NCBI GenBank assembly: GCA_041589455.1
Contig: JBFHVQ010000001.1
Coordinates: forward strand, 1 to 64,000
From: SZUA-229 sp041589455
GTDB taxonomy: Bacteria > Pseudomonadota > Gammaproteobacteria > SZUA-229
Direction of reading: 5' to 3'
DNA: 64,000 bases
Made by a program: the position numbers and the translations under genes. The notes below the pieces were generated by a model. That model searched no databases and was not told where the DNA came from. It saw only the letters and a list, made by a program, of their open reading frames with translations. Of this stretch, positions 17,610 to 26,229 are shown in pieces (within the stretch, counting starts at the first letter, position 1; every line of letters begins with the position of its first letter).

Positions 17610-17645
17610 GCTGGATTCCCGGCAGAAGCATTCGGGAATAACGAG
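17610..17645. repeat. REP-like palindrome between soeB and soeC
   Basis: CTGGATTCCCG and CGGGAATAACG flank an 11-base loop, with a perfect 7-bp core (ATTCCCG / CGGGAAT). This resembles the widespread proteobacterial repeat built on GGATTCCCGC...GCGGGAATGACG. It may form an mRNA hairpin inside the operon. Confidence 0.5.
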
Positions 17646-17673
17646 TAGAACCATTAAATAACGTATCGCACCA

Positions 17674-18405
17674 TTAAATGAATGAGCTATCGTCAAGAAC
17701 CGCGCCATCAACTGGTTTGTGGTGTTCTTTCTGCTCTTTGTTGAGCGGGTTGTCCACACGAATCAGTTCATCTTCATGGATGGTGATCTTGTTCTTACGA
17801 CGTGGTAAGTAATGGTTAGATGGCTTGGTGCCCCATTCTGGCATCAGCGGATAACCACCATCTTCACGAATTACTTCAGAAACATATGAATCTGGATCAT
17901 GTACGTCACCAAATAGACGTGCATTGGTTGGGCAGGCCAGTACACAGGCTGGCTTACGCTCAGATTCTGGTAATGTTTCGTCATAAATACGATCCACACA
18001 TAGCGTACATTTCTTCATTACCTTCTGGTGTTCATCGATTTCACGCGCACCGTATGGGCAAGCCCATGAGCAGTACTTACAACCGATGCACTTATCGTAA
18101 TCAACCAGAACGATACCGTCATTTTCACGCTTGTAGCTGGCGCCAGTAGGGCAAACAGGTACACAAGGTGGCTCTTCACAGTGCAGACAGGATTTAGGGA
18201 AGTGAACCGTTTCAGTTTTCGGATATTCACCCACTTCATAAGTCTGTACACGGTTAAAGAAGGTACCTGTTGGGTCTTTCTGGTAAGGGTTGTCATCAGA
18301 CATAAAACCCGCAGGACCCGAGGTGTTCCATTCTTTACATGATGTTACGCAGGCTGAACAGCCTACGCACACATTAAGGTCAATAATCAGAGCTAGCTGA
18401 GTCAT
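17674..18405 (-). CDS. soeB: Sulfite dehydrogenase iron-sulfur subunit
   Basis: 243 residues of the DmsB/PsrB type with four [4Fe-4S] motifs: CVGCSACVTSC near 12, CLHCEEPPCVPVC, CIGCKYCSWAC, and CTLC with a distant CVLAC. It passes electrons from the molybdenum subunit to the membrane anchor. There is no twin-arginine signal, so it stays in the cytoplasm, as in SoeABC. Its ATG overlaps the soeA stop as TAATG. A small basic C-terminal tail follows the last cluster. Confidence 0.87.
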   Translation of the reverse strand: MTQLALIIDLNVCVGCSACVTSCKEWNTSGPAGFMSDDNPYQKDPTGTFFNRVQTYEVGEYPKTETVHFPKSCLHCEEPPCVPVCPTGASYKRENDGIVLVDYDKCIGCKYCSWACPYGAREIDEHQKVMKKCTLCVDRIYDETLPESERKPACVLACPTNARLFGDVHDPDSYVSEVIREDGGYPLMPEWGTKPSNHYLPRRKNKITIHEDELIRVDNPLNKEQKEHHKPVDGAVLDDSSFI

Positions 18406-21314
18406 TATTTAGCCCCCTTTTTAGTAAACTTACCCGCAAAGAAGCCCTGCCACTTGCGGCGTAAGCTCATACCAGGGAGAACTGGCATCGGTTCAAATTG
18501 TGGTAATGAGCAATCTGCATCATCTTCTGCCTTGTAAACACGTACACGTACGTCGAACCATGCAGCCTGGCCCGTTACCGGATCAGAGTTAGAAACGTGA
18601 TCACCACATGCGTTCTTCGGCAGCTCTTCTGAAATCACGTGATTTAGTAAGAAGCCTTTCTGTGATTCATTGGCGTCATTGCTCAGGTTCCATGCCCCCG
18701 CCGCTTTACCGATTGCATTCCAGGTCCAGACAGTGCCTGGCTCCAGTGCTTCAGAGAAACGTGCTAAACAGCGCACTTTGCCGTGCATTGATTCACAGTA
18801 GATCCAGTCGCCATCTTTAAAGCCATGCTTCTCACCCAGTGACGGATGAACGTGCAGGTAGTTGTGTGCGTGAATCTGACGTAACCATGCATTCTGCGAA
18901 TCCCATGAGTGATACATCGCCATTGGGCGCTGTGTCAGTGCATTTAATGGGTACTTCTGCTTGTCCGTTAACTGACCTTCCAGTGTTTCTGAATAGAAAG
19001 GCAGTGGGTTGAAGTGCTCTTCAACACGTGCGCGCAGATGATCAGGTGGCTGACGACCAGGGCGTTTGCCCTGTGCTGCCAGACGGAACTTCTGCAGGAT
19101 CTCAGAGTAGATATGGATATTAATAGGCTCATCGTAACGAGTTAAGCGATGTTCCTGTGCCCATGTCAGGTAACCCTGGTTCCAGTTACGCATGTACTGG
19201 TAAGAAACCGGCAGGTGATACTGGAATACACAGTTGTTTTCTTCGTACATTTTCCACTGGTTAGGATTCGGTTCGCCTTTCATGAACTTCTCACCACCCT
19301 TACCACGCCATCCAGCGAGGAAGCCGATGCCTGAGCCAGGTTCGGTTTCGAAGTTAGTGATGAATTCTGGATAGTCACGGAATTTACGTGAGCCATCCGC
19401 ATTCGTGAATGCAGGTAGCTTCAGGCGTGAACCCAGCTCGATCAGGACTTCCTGGAATGGCTTGCATTCACCCTTCGGTGGAACCACAGGAATACGAACT
19501 GAATCAACCGGGCCGTCGTATTCAGAGATAGGACGATCCAGCATAGAGATAACGTCGTGACGTTCCAGGTAGGTGGTATCCGGCAGGATCAGGTCACCAT
19601 AAGCTACCATTTCAGAATGGAAAGCATCTGCAACAATCAGGAATGGAATCTTGTATTCACCGTTTTCATCTTTGTCATTCAGCATATTGCGAATTTCAGA
19701 GGTGTTCATCGATGAGTTCCAGGCCATGTTCGCCATAAAGATCATCATTGTGTCGATCTTGTACGGGTCGCCGCGCCATGCGTTAGTGATCGCATTCTGC
19801 ATCAGGCCGTGGGCGGATAATGGGAATTCCCATGAGAAACCTTTATCCAGACGTACCGGACCATTGTTTTCGTCCAGGAACAGGTCTTCAGGTGACGCAG
19901 GGAAACCTAATGGCATGCCACCCAGTGGGGTGTTTGGCTTAACGCCTTCAGGGCCAGTCGGTGTTTTCGGACATGGCGGAATTGGGCGTGGGAACGGTGC
20001 CTTGTGGCGGAAACCACCTGGACGGTCAATGGTACCCAGGATAGACATCAGTACCGACAGGCCACGGATAGTCTGGAAACCGTTAGAGTGTGCAGCAAGT
20101 CCTCGCATCGCATGGAAAGCAACCGGGTTACCGGTAACAGACTGGTGCTCACGACCCCATGTGTCAGTCCAGGCAATTGGCAGCTCGATCTTTTCATCAC
20201 GAGCAACTATGCCCATTTCGTGCGCCAGGCGACGAATGGTTTCAGCTGGAATGCCCGTTACATCAGCAGCCCACTCTGGCGTGTATTCTTCAACAGACTC
20301 TTTCAGCAGCTGGAAAGAAGGCTTAACCGGCGTGCCGTCAGGCATGGTGAACTCACCCAGCAGGAACGGATCAGCGCCTTCTGTGTGAGTACGAACTGGA
20401 GCGTTAGTGTGACGATCCCACCACATCTGGTTCTGGTGATCGAAACAGCCTTCTTCAGGATCGTTAACATCCATACGCACGAACATGCCGTGGTGTTCAG
20501 AAGACTCATCACAGTTAACCAGCTGGCCAGAGTTCGAGTAGTCTTTCAGGAACTCACGATCGTACAGACCTGTTTCGATCAGTTCGCGAGTAATTGCCAG
20601 GAACAGTGCGTTGTCGGTGCCAGGCTTGATAGGAATCCACTCATCTGCAATCGCAGAGTAACCTGTACGTACCGGGTTAACCGAGATAAAGCGGCCGCCG
20701 TTACGTTTGAACTTTGATAATTCCATTTTTAATGGGTTCGAGTGATGGTCTTCTGCGGTACCGATCATCACCAGTAACTTGGCGCGTTCCAGATCCGGAC
20801 CACCGAATTCCCAGAATGAACCACCGATCGAGTAGATCATGCCAGCAGCCATATTGACTGAGCAGAAACCACCGTGTGCAGAGTAGTTTGGCGTACCGTA
20901 GTTCTTAGACCACATACCCGTCAGTGCCTGCATCTGGTCACGACCAGTAATCAGGGTGAATTTCTTAGGGTCGGTTGCGCGCAGGTGAGCCAGACGCTCT
21001 TCCATCATATCGAAAGCTTCATCCCATGAGATCTCTTCGAACTCGGAATCACCACGCAGGGCGCCTTCTTTACGCTTAAGTGGCTTGGTCAGGCGAGCAG
21101 GAGAATACTGCTTCATAATGCCTGATGCACCTTTCGCACAAATAACACCCTTATTTAATGGGTGTTCTGGGTTACCCTGTATATAGCGAACTTCGTTATC
21201 GCGGAGTGTCACGCGGATACCGCAACGACACGCGCACATATAACAGGTAGTGTTCTTGGTTTCGATACGACCTTCGGGTTGCTTGGTCGCATCATGTATC
21301 ACTCGAGATGTCAT
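18405..21314 (-). CDS. soeA: Molybdopterin oxidoreductase, cytoplasmic sulfite dehydrogenase catalytic subunit
   Basis: 969 residues from the ATG at 21314, supported by AGGA 8 bases upstream. Residues 24-59 hold the N-terminal [4Fe-4S] motif C-x2-C-x3-C-x27-C, followed by Mo-bisPGD domains and a C-terminal dinucleotide-binding domain (about 820-960). It lacks a Tat signal, unlike PsrA, PhsA or DmsA. That and the B/C subunits point to SoeA, which oxidises sulfite to sulfate on the cytoplasmic side. A perfect FNR-type site lies just upstream, so low oxygen probably induces it. A reductase working in the opposite direction cannot be excluded from sequence alone. Confidence 0.83.
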   Translation of the reverse strand: MTSRVIHDATKQPEGRIETKNTTCYMCACRCGIRVTLRDNEVRYIQGNPEHPLNKGVICAKGASGIMKQYSPARLTKPLKRKEGALRGDSEFEEISWDEAFDMMEERLAHLRATDPKKFTLITGRDQMQALTGMWSKNYGTPNYSAHGGFCSVNMAAGMIYSIGGSFWEFGGPDLERAKLLVMIGTAEDHHSNPLKMELSKFKRNGGRFISVNPVRTGYSAIADEWIPIKPGTDNALFLAITRELIETGLYDREFLKDYSNSGQLVNCDESSEHHGMFVRMDVNDPEEGCFDHQNQMWWDRHTNAPVRTHTEGADPFLLGEFTMPDGTPVKPSFQLLKESVEEYTPEWAADVTGIPAETIRRLAHEMGIVARDEKIELPIAWTDTWGREHQSVTGNPVAFHAMRGLAAHSNGFQTIRGLSVLMSILGTIDRPGGFRHKAPFPRPIPPCPKTPTGPEGVKPNTPLGGMPLGFPASPEDLFLDENNGPVRLDKGFSWEFPLSAHGLMQNAITNAWRGDPYKIDTMMIFMANMAWNSSMNTSEIRNMLNDKDENGEYKIPFLIVADAFHSEMVAYGDLILPDTTYLERHDVISMLDRPISEYDGPVDSVRIPVVPPKGECKPFQEVLIELGSRLKLPAFTNADGSRKFRDYPEFITNFETEPGSGIGFLAGWRGKGGEKFMKGEPNPNQWKMYEENNCVFQYHLPVSYQYMRNWNQGYLTWAQEHRLTRYDEPINIHIYSEILQKFRLAAQGKRPGRQPPDHLRARVEEHFNPLPFYSETLEGQLTDKQKYPLNALTQRPMAMYHSWDSQNAWLRQIHAHNYLHVHPSLGEKHGFKDGDWIYCESMHGKVRCLARFSEALEPGTVWTWNAIGKAAGAWNLSNDANESQKGFLLNHVISEELPKNACGDHVSNSDPVTGQAAWFDVRVRVYKAEDDADCSLPQFEPMPVLPGMSLRRKWQGFFAGKFTKKGAK

Positions 21315-21909
21315 ATTTGATCCTGCCTTAATAAGTGACCGACGATTATATTGATCGAAATCAAGAAAGCTAATCAGCTTTCTTAAGCGGTTCATAAAAT
21401 TCTTATATGCTTGATTATTTAAATTAATGCTATCCCTAATCAAAGCTATCATTCAGGGTGGGATAAGGGATATAGCATATAAAGTGCCTGATTACCGCCG
21501 TGCAAAGCACGCCACAATTTCACCTTAATATATATGTGTCGTGCTTAATACGGATGGTTTCATGCTAAGCCATTGTTTTTGTTTGAGTCATGGTGATATT
21601 GAAATGAAAGGTGGTTAGCGTGCCAAGAGTTGTCGTCGCGGCTAAAACACGACAAACGGGCAATACATGATGTGGCTCAAAAATTTCGTTTCTGTGGGAT
21701 GTAAACTACTGCATCAGAGTAAATATCAGGATCTGAAGAGTAACCCTACAAAGGCTGTAGTAGCGAATATATAGTTTTTCTTATATTATTCAGAGTAATC
21801 TACTCTGTTATTATGGCCAGTTGCGTTAAAATGGTCATTAATCAACCAGTAAAAGAATTCAAGGTAGTTAGCCTATAATAAGGTGCTACCCCGAGCCCCA
21901 GGAACAGCA
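21315..21909. other. Divergent control region between soeA and moaA
   Basis: 595 bases without a convincing gene. It holds the FNR-type palindrome at 21351-21364 on the soeA side and an inverted repeat TTGTCGT / ACGACAA (21630-21636, 21649-21655) in the middle. I could not match a molybdenum-cofactor riboswitch in front of moaA. An open frame that extends soeA upstream to 21452 overlaps the FNR site and is judged non-coding. Confidence 0.6.
21351..21364 (-). promoter_or_regulatory. FNR/Anr-type site upstream of soeA
   Basis: TTGATCGAAATCAA is a perfect TTGAT-N4-ATCAA palindrome. Its centre is 43 bases before the soeA start codon, compatible with an activator site near a promoter. DNR or CRP-family paralogues share this motif. 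Confidence 0.75.
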
Positions 21910-22896
21910 ATGTCAGAAAACGCACTCATAGACCAGTATGGCCGCAGTATCGAATACGTTCGAGTATCGGTCACCGATCGCTGTGATTTGCGTTGCAGCT
22001 ATTGTATGCCTAAACACTTCCGTGATTTTCATGAGCCTGAAGAGTGGCTCACCTTTGATGAGCTGGAACGGGTTATCGGCACCTTTACCCGCATGGGTAC
22101 ACGCCGCATTCGCTTAACGGGCGGTGAACCACTGGTCAGAAAGAATGTGCCAGAACTGGCAAGCAGGCTGTCGGCACTGCCGGGCCTGGAAGATCTTTCC
22201 CTGAGTACCAATTGCACACGTATGAGTAAACATGCGGAACAACTCAAAGCGGCCGGTGTTGACCGTATTAATGTCAGCCTGGATAGCCTTAACCCCAAAA
22301 CCTTTAAAGAATTAACTGGCGGTAAGCTGGAAAAAGTTATGGATGGCCTGATGGCGGCCAAGGCTGCGGGTTTAAGCCCTATTAAAGTGAATATGGTTTT
22401 AATGAAAGGCGTTAATGACCATGAAGTGGAAAGCATGGTGGAATACTGTGCAACACACGGCTTCACCTTACGCTTTATAGAAACCATGCCAGTTGGTGAC
22501 ATGGGCAGAAAGGCAACGGATCAGTTTGTTAATCTGCAGGACATTAAAAAACGTCTGTCAAAAAGTTTTGATCTGGTACCTGGTGTCATGCCCGGTGGTG
22601 GCCCTGCGCGTTATATGAATGTGATGGGAACGGATATTAATATCGGTTTTATCACGCCGTTGTCACAACACTTCTGTGAAACCTGTAACCGAGTTCGTCT
22701 GTCGGTCGATGGCACGATCTATACCTGTCTGGGGCAGGAAGATAATTTTGAGTTACGTCCACTATTACGTGCAGGTATCAGTGATGAAGAGCTAGAACAG
22801 GCGATTCGCACGGCGATTAATTTGAAGCCGGAAAAGCACGAATTTAATGAGAACCCTGAAAAAGTATTGAGGTTTATGTCTTATACAGGTGGCTAA
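21910..22896 (+). CDS. moaA: GTP 3',8-cyclase, first step of molybdopterin synthesis
   Basis: 328 residues from ATG 21910 with AGGA 6 bases upstream; an in-frame GTG at 21883 is less likely. The radical SAM motif C-x3-C-x2-C is at Cys25, Cys29 and Cys32. The C-terminal second cluster motif is CETC with a third Cys in IYTC, and the protein ends in Gly-Gly (SYTGG), needed for activity in MoaA. It converts GTP to the 8,5'-cyclic precursor handled by MoaC. It is divergent from soeABC, whose catalytic subunit needs the cofactor. A terminator follows. Confidence 0.96.
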   Translation: MSENALIDQYGRSIEYVRVSVTDRCDLRCSYCMPKHFRDFHEPEEWLTFDELERVIGTFTRMGTRRIRLTGGEPLVRKNVPELASRLSALPGLEDLSLSTNCTRMSKHAEQLKAAGVDRINVSLDSLNPKTFKELTGGKLEKVMDGLMAAKAAGLSPIKVNMVLMKGVNDHEVESMVEYCATHGFTLRFIETMPVGDMGRKATDQFVNLQDIKKRLSKSFDLVPGVMPGGGPARYMNVMGTDINIGFITPLSQHFCETCNRVRLSVDGTIYTCLGQEDNFELRPLLRAGISDEELEQAIRTAINLKPEKHEFNENPEKVLRFMSYTGG

Positions 22897-22929
22897 AAAG
22901 CGAACATTAAAATTCAAATATAACTAAAG

Positions 22930-22967
22930 AAGCGCAACTTTGTAGATAACGGGTTGCGTTTTTTTTC
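22930..22967 (+). terminator. Intrinsic terminator after moaA
   Basis: CGCAAC / GTTGCG stem with a 14-base loop followed by eight T, 36 bases past the moaA stop. Confidence 0.85.
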
Positions 22968-22993
22968 GAGAACAGTAATAGAAGAGATTGATT

Positions 22994-23290
22994 ATGAGTA
23001 AGCAAGATAGAGATGATGATTTCTGGGGGATGACAGATGAGTTTATTAACCTGGCCAATAAACTGTGTGATAGTCATAAAAATGGCAAGGTGAGTAATTC
23101 AATATTATTCTCGGCGGCACGTTTTAATGCGTTTATGTTTGCATCAATTAGTCAGGATAAAGAGAAGTTCTTACAAGAGAAAGAAATGGCAATTGATTTC
23201 CTGACGAGTCAGTATAAACAGGTGTTAACCGAAAACCTGAATGATTATGAAAAGAATTTTAAGGATTATGTGAAAACAACGGATGCCTGA
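22994..23290 (+). CDS. Small DUF3144-like protein
   Basis: 98 residues starting at ATG 22994 (a TTG at 22988 is in frame). It is acidic at the start and mostly helical, with FINLANKL and SILFSAARFNAFMFAS, the pattern I associate with the DUF3144 family. It has no signal or membrane segment. The function is unknown. It stands alone between the moaA terminator and a convergent glutaredoxin gene. Confidence 0.7.
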   Translation: MSKQDRDDDFWGMTDEFINLANKLCDSHKNGKVSNSILFSAARFNAFMFASISQDKEKFLQEKEMAIDFLTSQYKQVLTENLNDYEKNFKDYVKTTDA

Positions 23291-23329
23291 AACTCAGAAT
23301 AAAGCGGTTTATATGCAGCTTGAAATTCA

Positions 23330-23758
23330 TTAATTGTAAATTTTCTGGAAGCCGGTTTCGCTAAATCCATTCATGCGTTTCTTTCCAACAAAAATAACCG
23401 GTACCCCTGTGGCACCGGTTTTCTTGTATTCGGCCCGTGCGGATGCGCTGGTTTCAATGTTTTTTTCTGTAAAGCGAATGCCCTGTTTATTAAAATAGTG
23501 TTTGGCTTTTTTGCAGTAGCCACAGCTATTGGTGGTATAAATTACGACATTTTTTCCTGTATCGAATGATGATGTGTCATAACTAACGCTTTCATAAGTG
23601 TTTATCTTAAGTTCTAGCGTTTCAGCCTGGTATCGTGTGGAGGCTTTGTCAGAAAAATGCACATTGCCATGCTGGTCAGTCCATTTATAGATTTCACTCA
23701 GCGCATGACTATTTATCATCATGCAAAAAATTAGCAAAACATAACGCGTTAAGTTCAT
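23330..23758 (-). CDS. Exported DUF4124-glutaredoxin protein
   Basis: 142 residues in three parts. A signal peptide occupies about 1-20. A DUF4124 segment follows (YKWTDQHGNVHFSDKA, about 24-39). The third part is a glutaredoxin-like domain (about 69-142) with the redox motif CGYC and the cis-proline VPVIFVGKKRMNGF. The pairing suggests a periplasmic thiol-disulfide protein. It is first in a leftward group that lies downstream of an SDR and a phosphoesterase. The substrate is unknown. Confidence 0.85.
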   Translation of the reverse strand: MNLTRYVLLIFCMMINSHALSEIYKWTDQHGNVHFSDKASTRYQAETLELKINTYESVSYDTSSFDTGKNVVIYTTNSCGYCKKAKHYFNKQGIRFTEKNIETSASARAEYKKTGATGVPVIFVGKKRMNGFSETGFQKIYN

Positions 23759-23790
23759 AAGCCGGTGCCTGTTGAAAAAATATAAGGTTT

Positions 23791-24483
23791 TTACCAGGGA
23801 ATAATAGAACCATCAATTTCGAAAAAGGAACCACTGTTTTCAGGCGTTAAATTATCCAGAGTGTTTCTTAACTGTTTTACGCAGCTTTCAGTTGATATTT
23901 CTGCATTAGGGCCACCCATATCCGTTTTTACCCAGCCCGGATGAAGAATTGCTACTTTGATTCCTCGAGGTTGTAAATCGATGGCGGCGCTGACAAAGGC
24001 GGCATTAAGTGCTGCTTTAGATGAGCGGTACACGTAGCTGCCACCGGAACCATTATCTGCCATGCTGCCCATTTTGCTACTCATTGCAGCGATGATTTTT
24101 AGTTCACTATTTGCTACATGGTCAACAAAAGCTTCGCTAACTTTTACTGGCGCAATAGTGTTGATTCGGAATGTCTCAATCCATTGGGATTCATCGATAT
24201 TGCCGAAGTAGGCATCATTCTGGCCATAAATTCCAGCATTATTAAACAGTATGTCAATGGCTGTGGTATTGAGTGATTTCGCCAGTGCTGTGATTTGTGA
24301 GCTATCTGATACATCCAATGAATAAACAGTAATCGACGAGTGCTGTTGTTTTAGTTGTTGTAACTCGCTCGCAGTATCAGGCTGGCGACAACAGGCGAGT
24401 ACCTGCCAGCCAAGTTCGGCATATTGTTTAACCAGCTCAAGGCCGATGCCACGATTACTGCCAGTGATTAATATCGTACTCAT
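23791..24483 (-). CDS. Short-chain dehydrogenase/reductase
   Basis: 230 residues of a classical SDR. The cofactor loop is TGSNRGIGLEL (7-17), followed by NNAG (about 85-88) and an active-site Ser plus Y-x-x-x-K in YVYRSSKAALN. Sequence around LHPGWVKTDMGG matches C-factor/sniffer-type carbonyl reductases. The substrate is not predictable. It lies 18 bases downstream of a phosphoesterase gene on the same strand and is probably co-transcribed with it. Confidence 0.88.
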   Translation of the reverse strand: MSTILITGSNRGIGLELVKQYAELGWQVLACCRQPDTASELQQLKQQHSSITVYSLDVSDSSQITALAKSLNTTAIDILFNNAGIYGQNDAYFGNIDESQWIETFRINTIAPVKVSEAFVDHVANSELKIIAAMSSKMGSMADNGSGGSYVYRSSKAALNAAFVSAAIDLQPRGIKVAILHPGWVKTDMGGPNAEISTESCVKQLRNTLDNLTPENSGSFFEIDGSIIPW

Positions 24484-24501
24484 AATTGTTTTCTCTTTAT
24501 T

Positions 24502-25128
24502 TTAATTGTGCTGTTCCTGATAAAACTTACCCCAGTTCCAGGTGTAGACAGGTTGCATGCCGGAAAGAGGGTGGGTCTCAACTTTACCAGATGGAAGTTC
24601 AAGTATCATACAGGTGTGATTATAGCGAGTGCTGCCTGGGTTTATCACCAGGGTGTTGCCAATTTTTTCTGCAAACACCTGATGAGTGTGTCCGACGATT
24701 AGAATATCGTACTGATAATGGGTTAATGCATCTGCCCAGTAGTTAATCCGATCTGGATAAGGCTGACCATCAGGGTCCAGTATTTTAATGCCGCCGTGTT
24801 GCTCGAGTGGCGGTTCGGCATGAACCACATAAAGTTGTCTTGATTCGATTTCTAATTCCAGTTTTAGTGGTAGCTGTTGAAATAAACGGATAATGTTTTC
24901 GGGTTGCTGTTTTAATTCATCTGGATGGTCGTGATTGCCGGCGATCATTAAGCAATTGGATTCTTCAAGTAATTGAACGGTTTCAGCCAGCTCATCATCT
25001 CCATAACCGGCTATGTCACCGGCACAAATAATATGTGAAACATTGTTGCGCTGAAAAATTTCCAATGCTTCTTTAAGTGGGGCGACAGTAGAGTGGGTGT
25101 CGCTGATTAATCCAATTTTAGTTGTCAT
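24502..25128 (-). CDS. Metallophosphoesterase, YfcE/MJ0936 type
   Basis: 208 residues with the calcineurin-like metal-binding series: SDTHST (9-14), GDIAGYGDDE, AGNHDHP, and VGHTHQVF, with the final NPGS. Members hydrolyse phosphodiesters with manganese or a similar metal. The fold is complete and cytoplasmic. The physiological substrate is unknown. It lies between a LysR gene and an SDR gene, all leftward. Confidence 0.88.
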   Translation of the reverse strand: MTTKIGLISDTHSTVAPLKEALEIFQRNNVSHIICAGDIAGYGDDELAETVQLLEESNCLMIAGNHDHPDELKQQPENIIRLFQQLPLKLELEIESRQLYVVHAEPPLEQHGGIKILDPDGQPYPDRINYWADALTHYQYDILIVGHTHQVFAEKIGNTLVINPGSTRYNHTCMILELPSGKVETHPLSGMQPVYTWNWGKFYQEQHN

Positions 25129-25161
25129 AATGATTTCAGGTCTATTTACTGGAGTATAACC

Positions 25162-26103
25162 TTAATCGAGAGAGACCGGGTGTAACTGATTGGTTGGTAA
25201 ATATGGACTAGTAGTAAATTTTGGCCTGAAAAAATCAATAAAAGCACGTACTTTGGCAGGTAGCTGACGGCGATTGGAGTAGAGGGCATAAGCGCCTTCG
25301 ACAGGTAAGCCGGGTACAGTGATCTCGGTACCGGGCATAATATCGACTAGTTTTCCCGTGGCAAGAAGTTTATGAATTAATAGATCAGGCAAAACACTGA
25401 TACCCATATGTTGTAGTAAGCAGGAGAGAATAACACTGACATTATTCGAACTCATATTGTGCTTAACACGGATGCCTTGAGGATTGACCTGAGAAAAAAC
25501 CAGATGATTGTAATCTTCATAAATTATAAAGTTATGTGCAATCAGATCTTCAGTTTGTGTAATGGTAGCGTGTTGCTGAAGGTACTCAGGTGTTGCACAA
25601 AGAATGAGCCGTAAATCGCCAAAGGGAACTGATATATATGAACTGTCCCGTAATTGCCCAACACGTATAACCAGATCGAGCCGGTCTTCGACTATATCCT
25701 GTAATGAGTCATTGCATTCTATTTCGAGGCTAACTTCCGGATAGAGTTTGAGAAAGTCGCCAATATAGGGTGCGATTTTTGTATCGGCCCAGGTGTGAGG
25801 CAGGCTGACTCTGAGACGTCCGGATGGGGTCTTGCACAAATCACGTAGGGACTGGCTCGTTTCCATTACCTCGAGCTGGATCTGGCGCGCCTTTTCATAA
25901 TAAAGTTCACCGGCTTCTGTCAGGCTAAGACAGCGTGTAGTGCGCTGTAGCAGACGGACACCCAGTTCATTTTCAAGCTGGCTAATCTGTCGTGATACCG
26001 AAGGTTGTGATACACCGAGGATTCGTGCGCAGGCTGAAAAACTTCCGCATTCAACCACGGTGATAAATGTTCTCATGGTGCCAAATAGCTGGCTATCATC
26101 CAT
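25162..26103 (-). CDS. LysR-family transcriptional regulator
   Basis: 313 residues from ATG 26103, chosen because AGGGA lies 8 bases upstream; ATG 26124 is in frame without a ribosome site. The N-terminal winged helix-turn-helix (about 5-65) reads FITVVECGSFSACARILGVSQPSVSRQISQLE. A two-lobed effector domain of the CrgA/AaeR-like group follows. It is divergent from the SDR gene at 26230, the usual arrangement for control of a neighbour. A palindrome sits between them. Confidence 0.92.
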   Translation of the reverse strand: MDDSQLFGTMRTFITVVECGSFSACARILGVSQPSVSRQISQLENELGVRLLQRTTRCLSLTEAGELYYEKARQIQLEVMETSQSLRDLCKTPSGRLRVSLPHTWADTKIAPYIGDFLKLYPEVSLEIECNDSLQDIVEDRLDLVIRVGQLRDSSYISVPFGDLRLILCATPEYLQQHATITQTEDLIAHNFIIYEDYNHLVFSQVNPQGIRVKHNMSSNNVSVILSCLLQHMGISVLPDLLIHKLLATGKLVDIMPGTEITVPGLPVEGAYALYSNRRQLPAKVRAFIDFFRPKFTTSPYLPTNQLHPVSLD

Positions 26104-26127
26104 TGCTATATCCCTATGTGCCATGTG

Positions 26128-26143
26128 AGCGTATTTATACGCT
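26128..26143. promoter_or_regulatory. Palindrome in LysR-SDR divergent region
   Basis: AGCGTA-TTTA-TACGCT is a 6-bp inverted repeat with a 4-base AT core containing a T-N11-A frame, 24 bases before the LysR start. It may be the regulator's own site. This is inference from position and symmetry. Confidence 0.4.
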
Positions 26144-26229
26144 GGAAGTATGAATCCTATACCTTAATGGCAGATTATCAAAGCGCCAAATACACGTAAA
26201 CTAGTGCAAACATAACAAGGAAATTATTT

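Noticed and set aside
20004..20717. A long open frame on the plus strand inside soeA.
   Set aside because: Shadow of the real gene with no protein-like motifs.
21315..21452. A 46-codon upstream extension of soeA that contains NRRSLIKAG, resembling a twin-arginine motif.
   Set aside because: It lacks a hydrophobic region after the arginines, overlaps the FNR-type site, and a good ribosome site favours the start at 21314.
21453..21909. Possible molybdenum-cofactor riboswitch before moaA.
   Set aside because: I could not align it to the known Moco motif; only generic stems were found.
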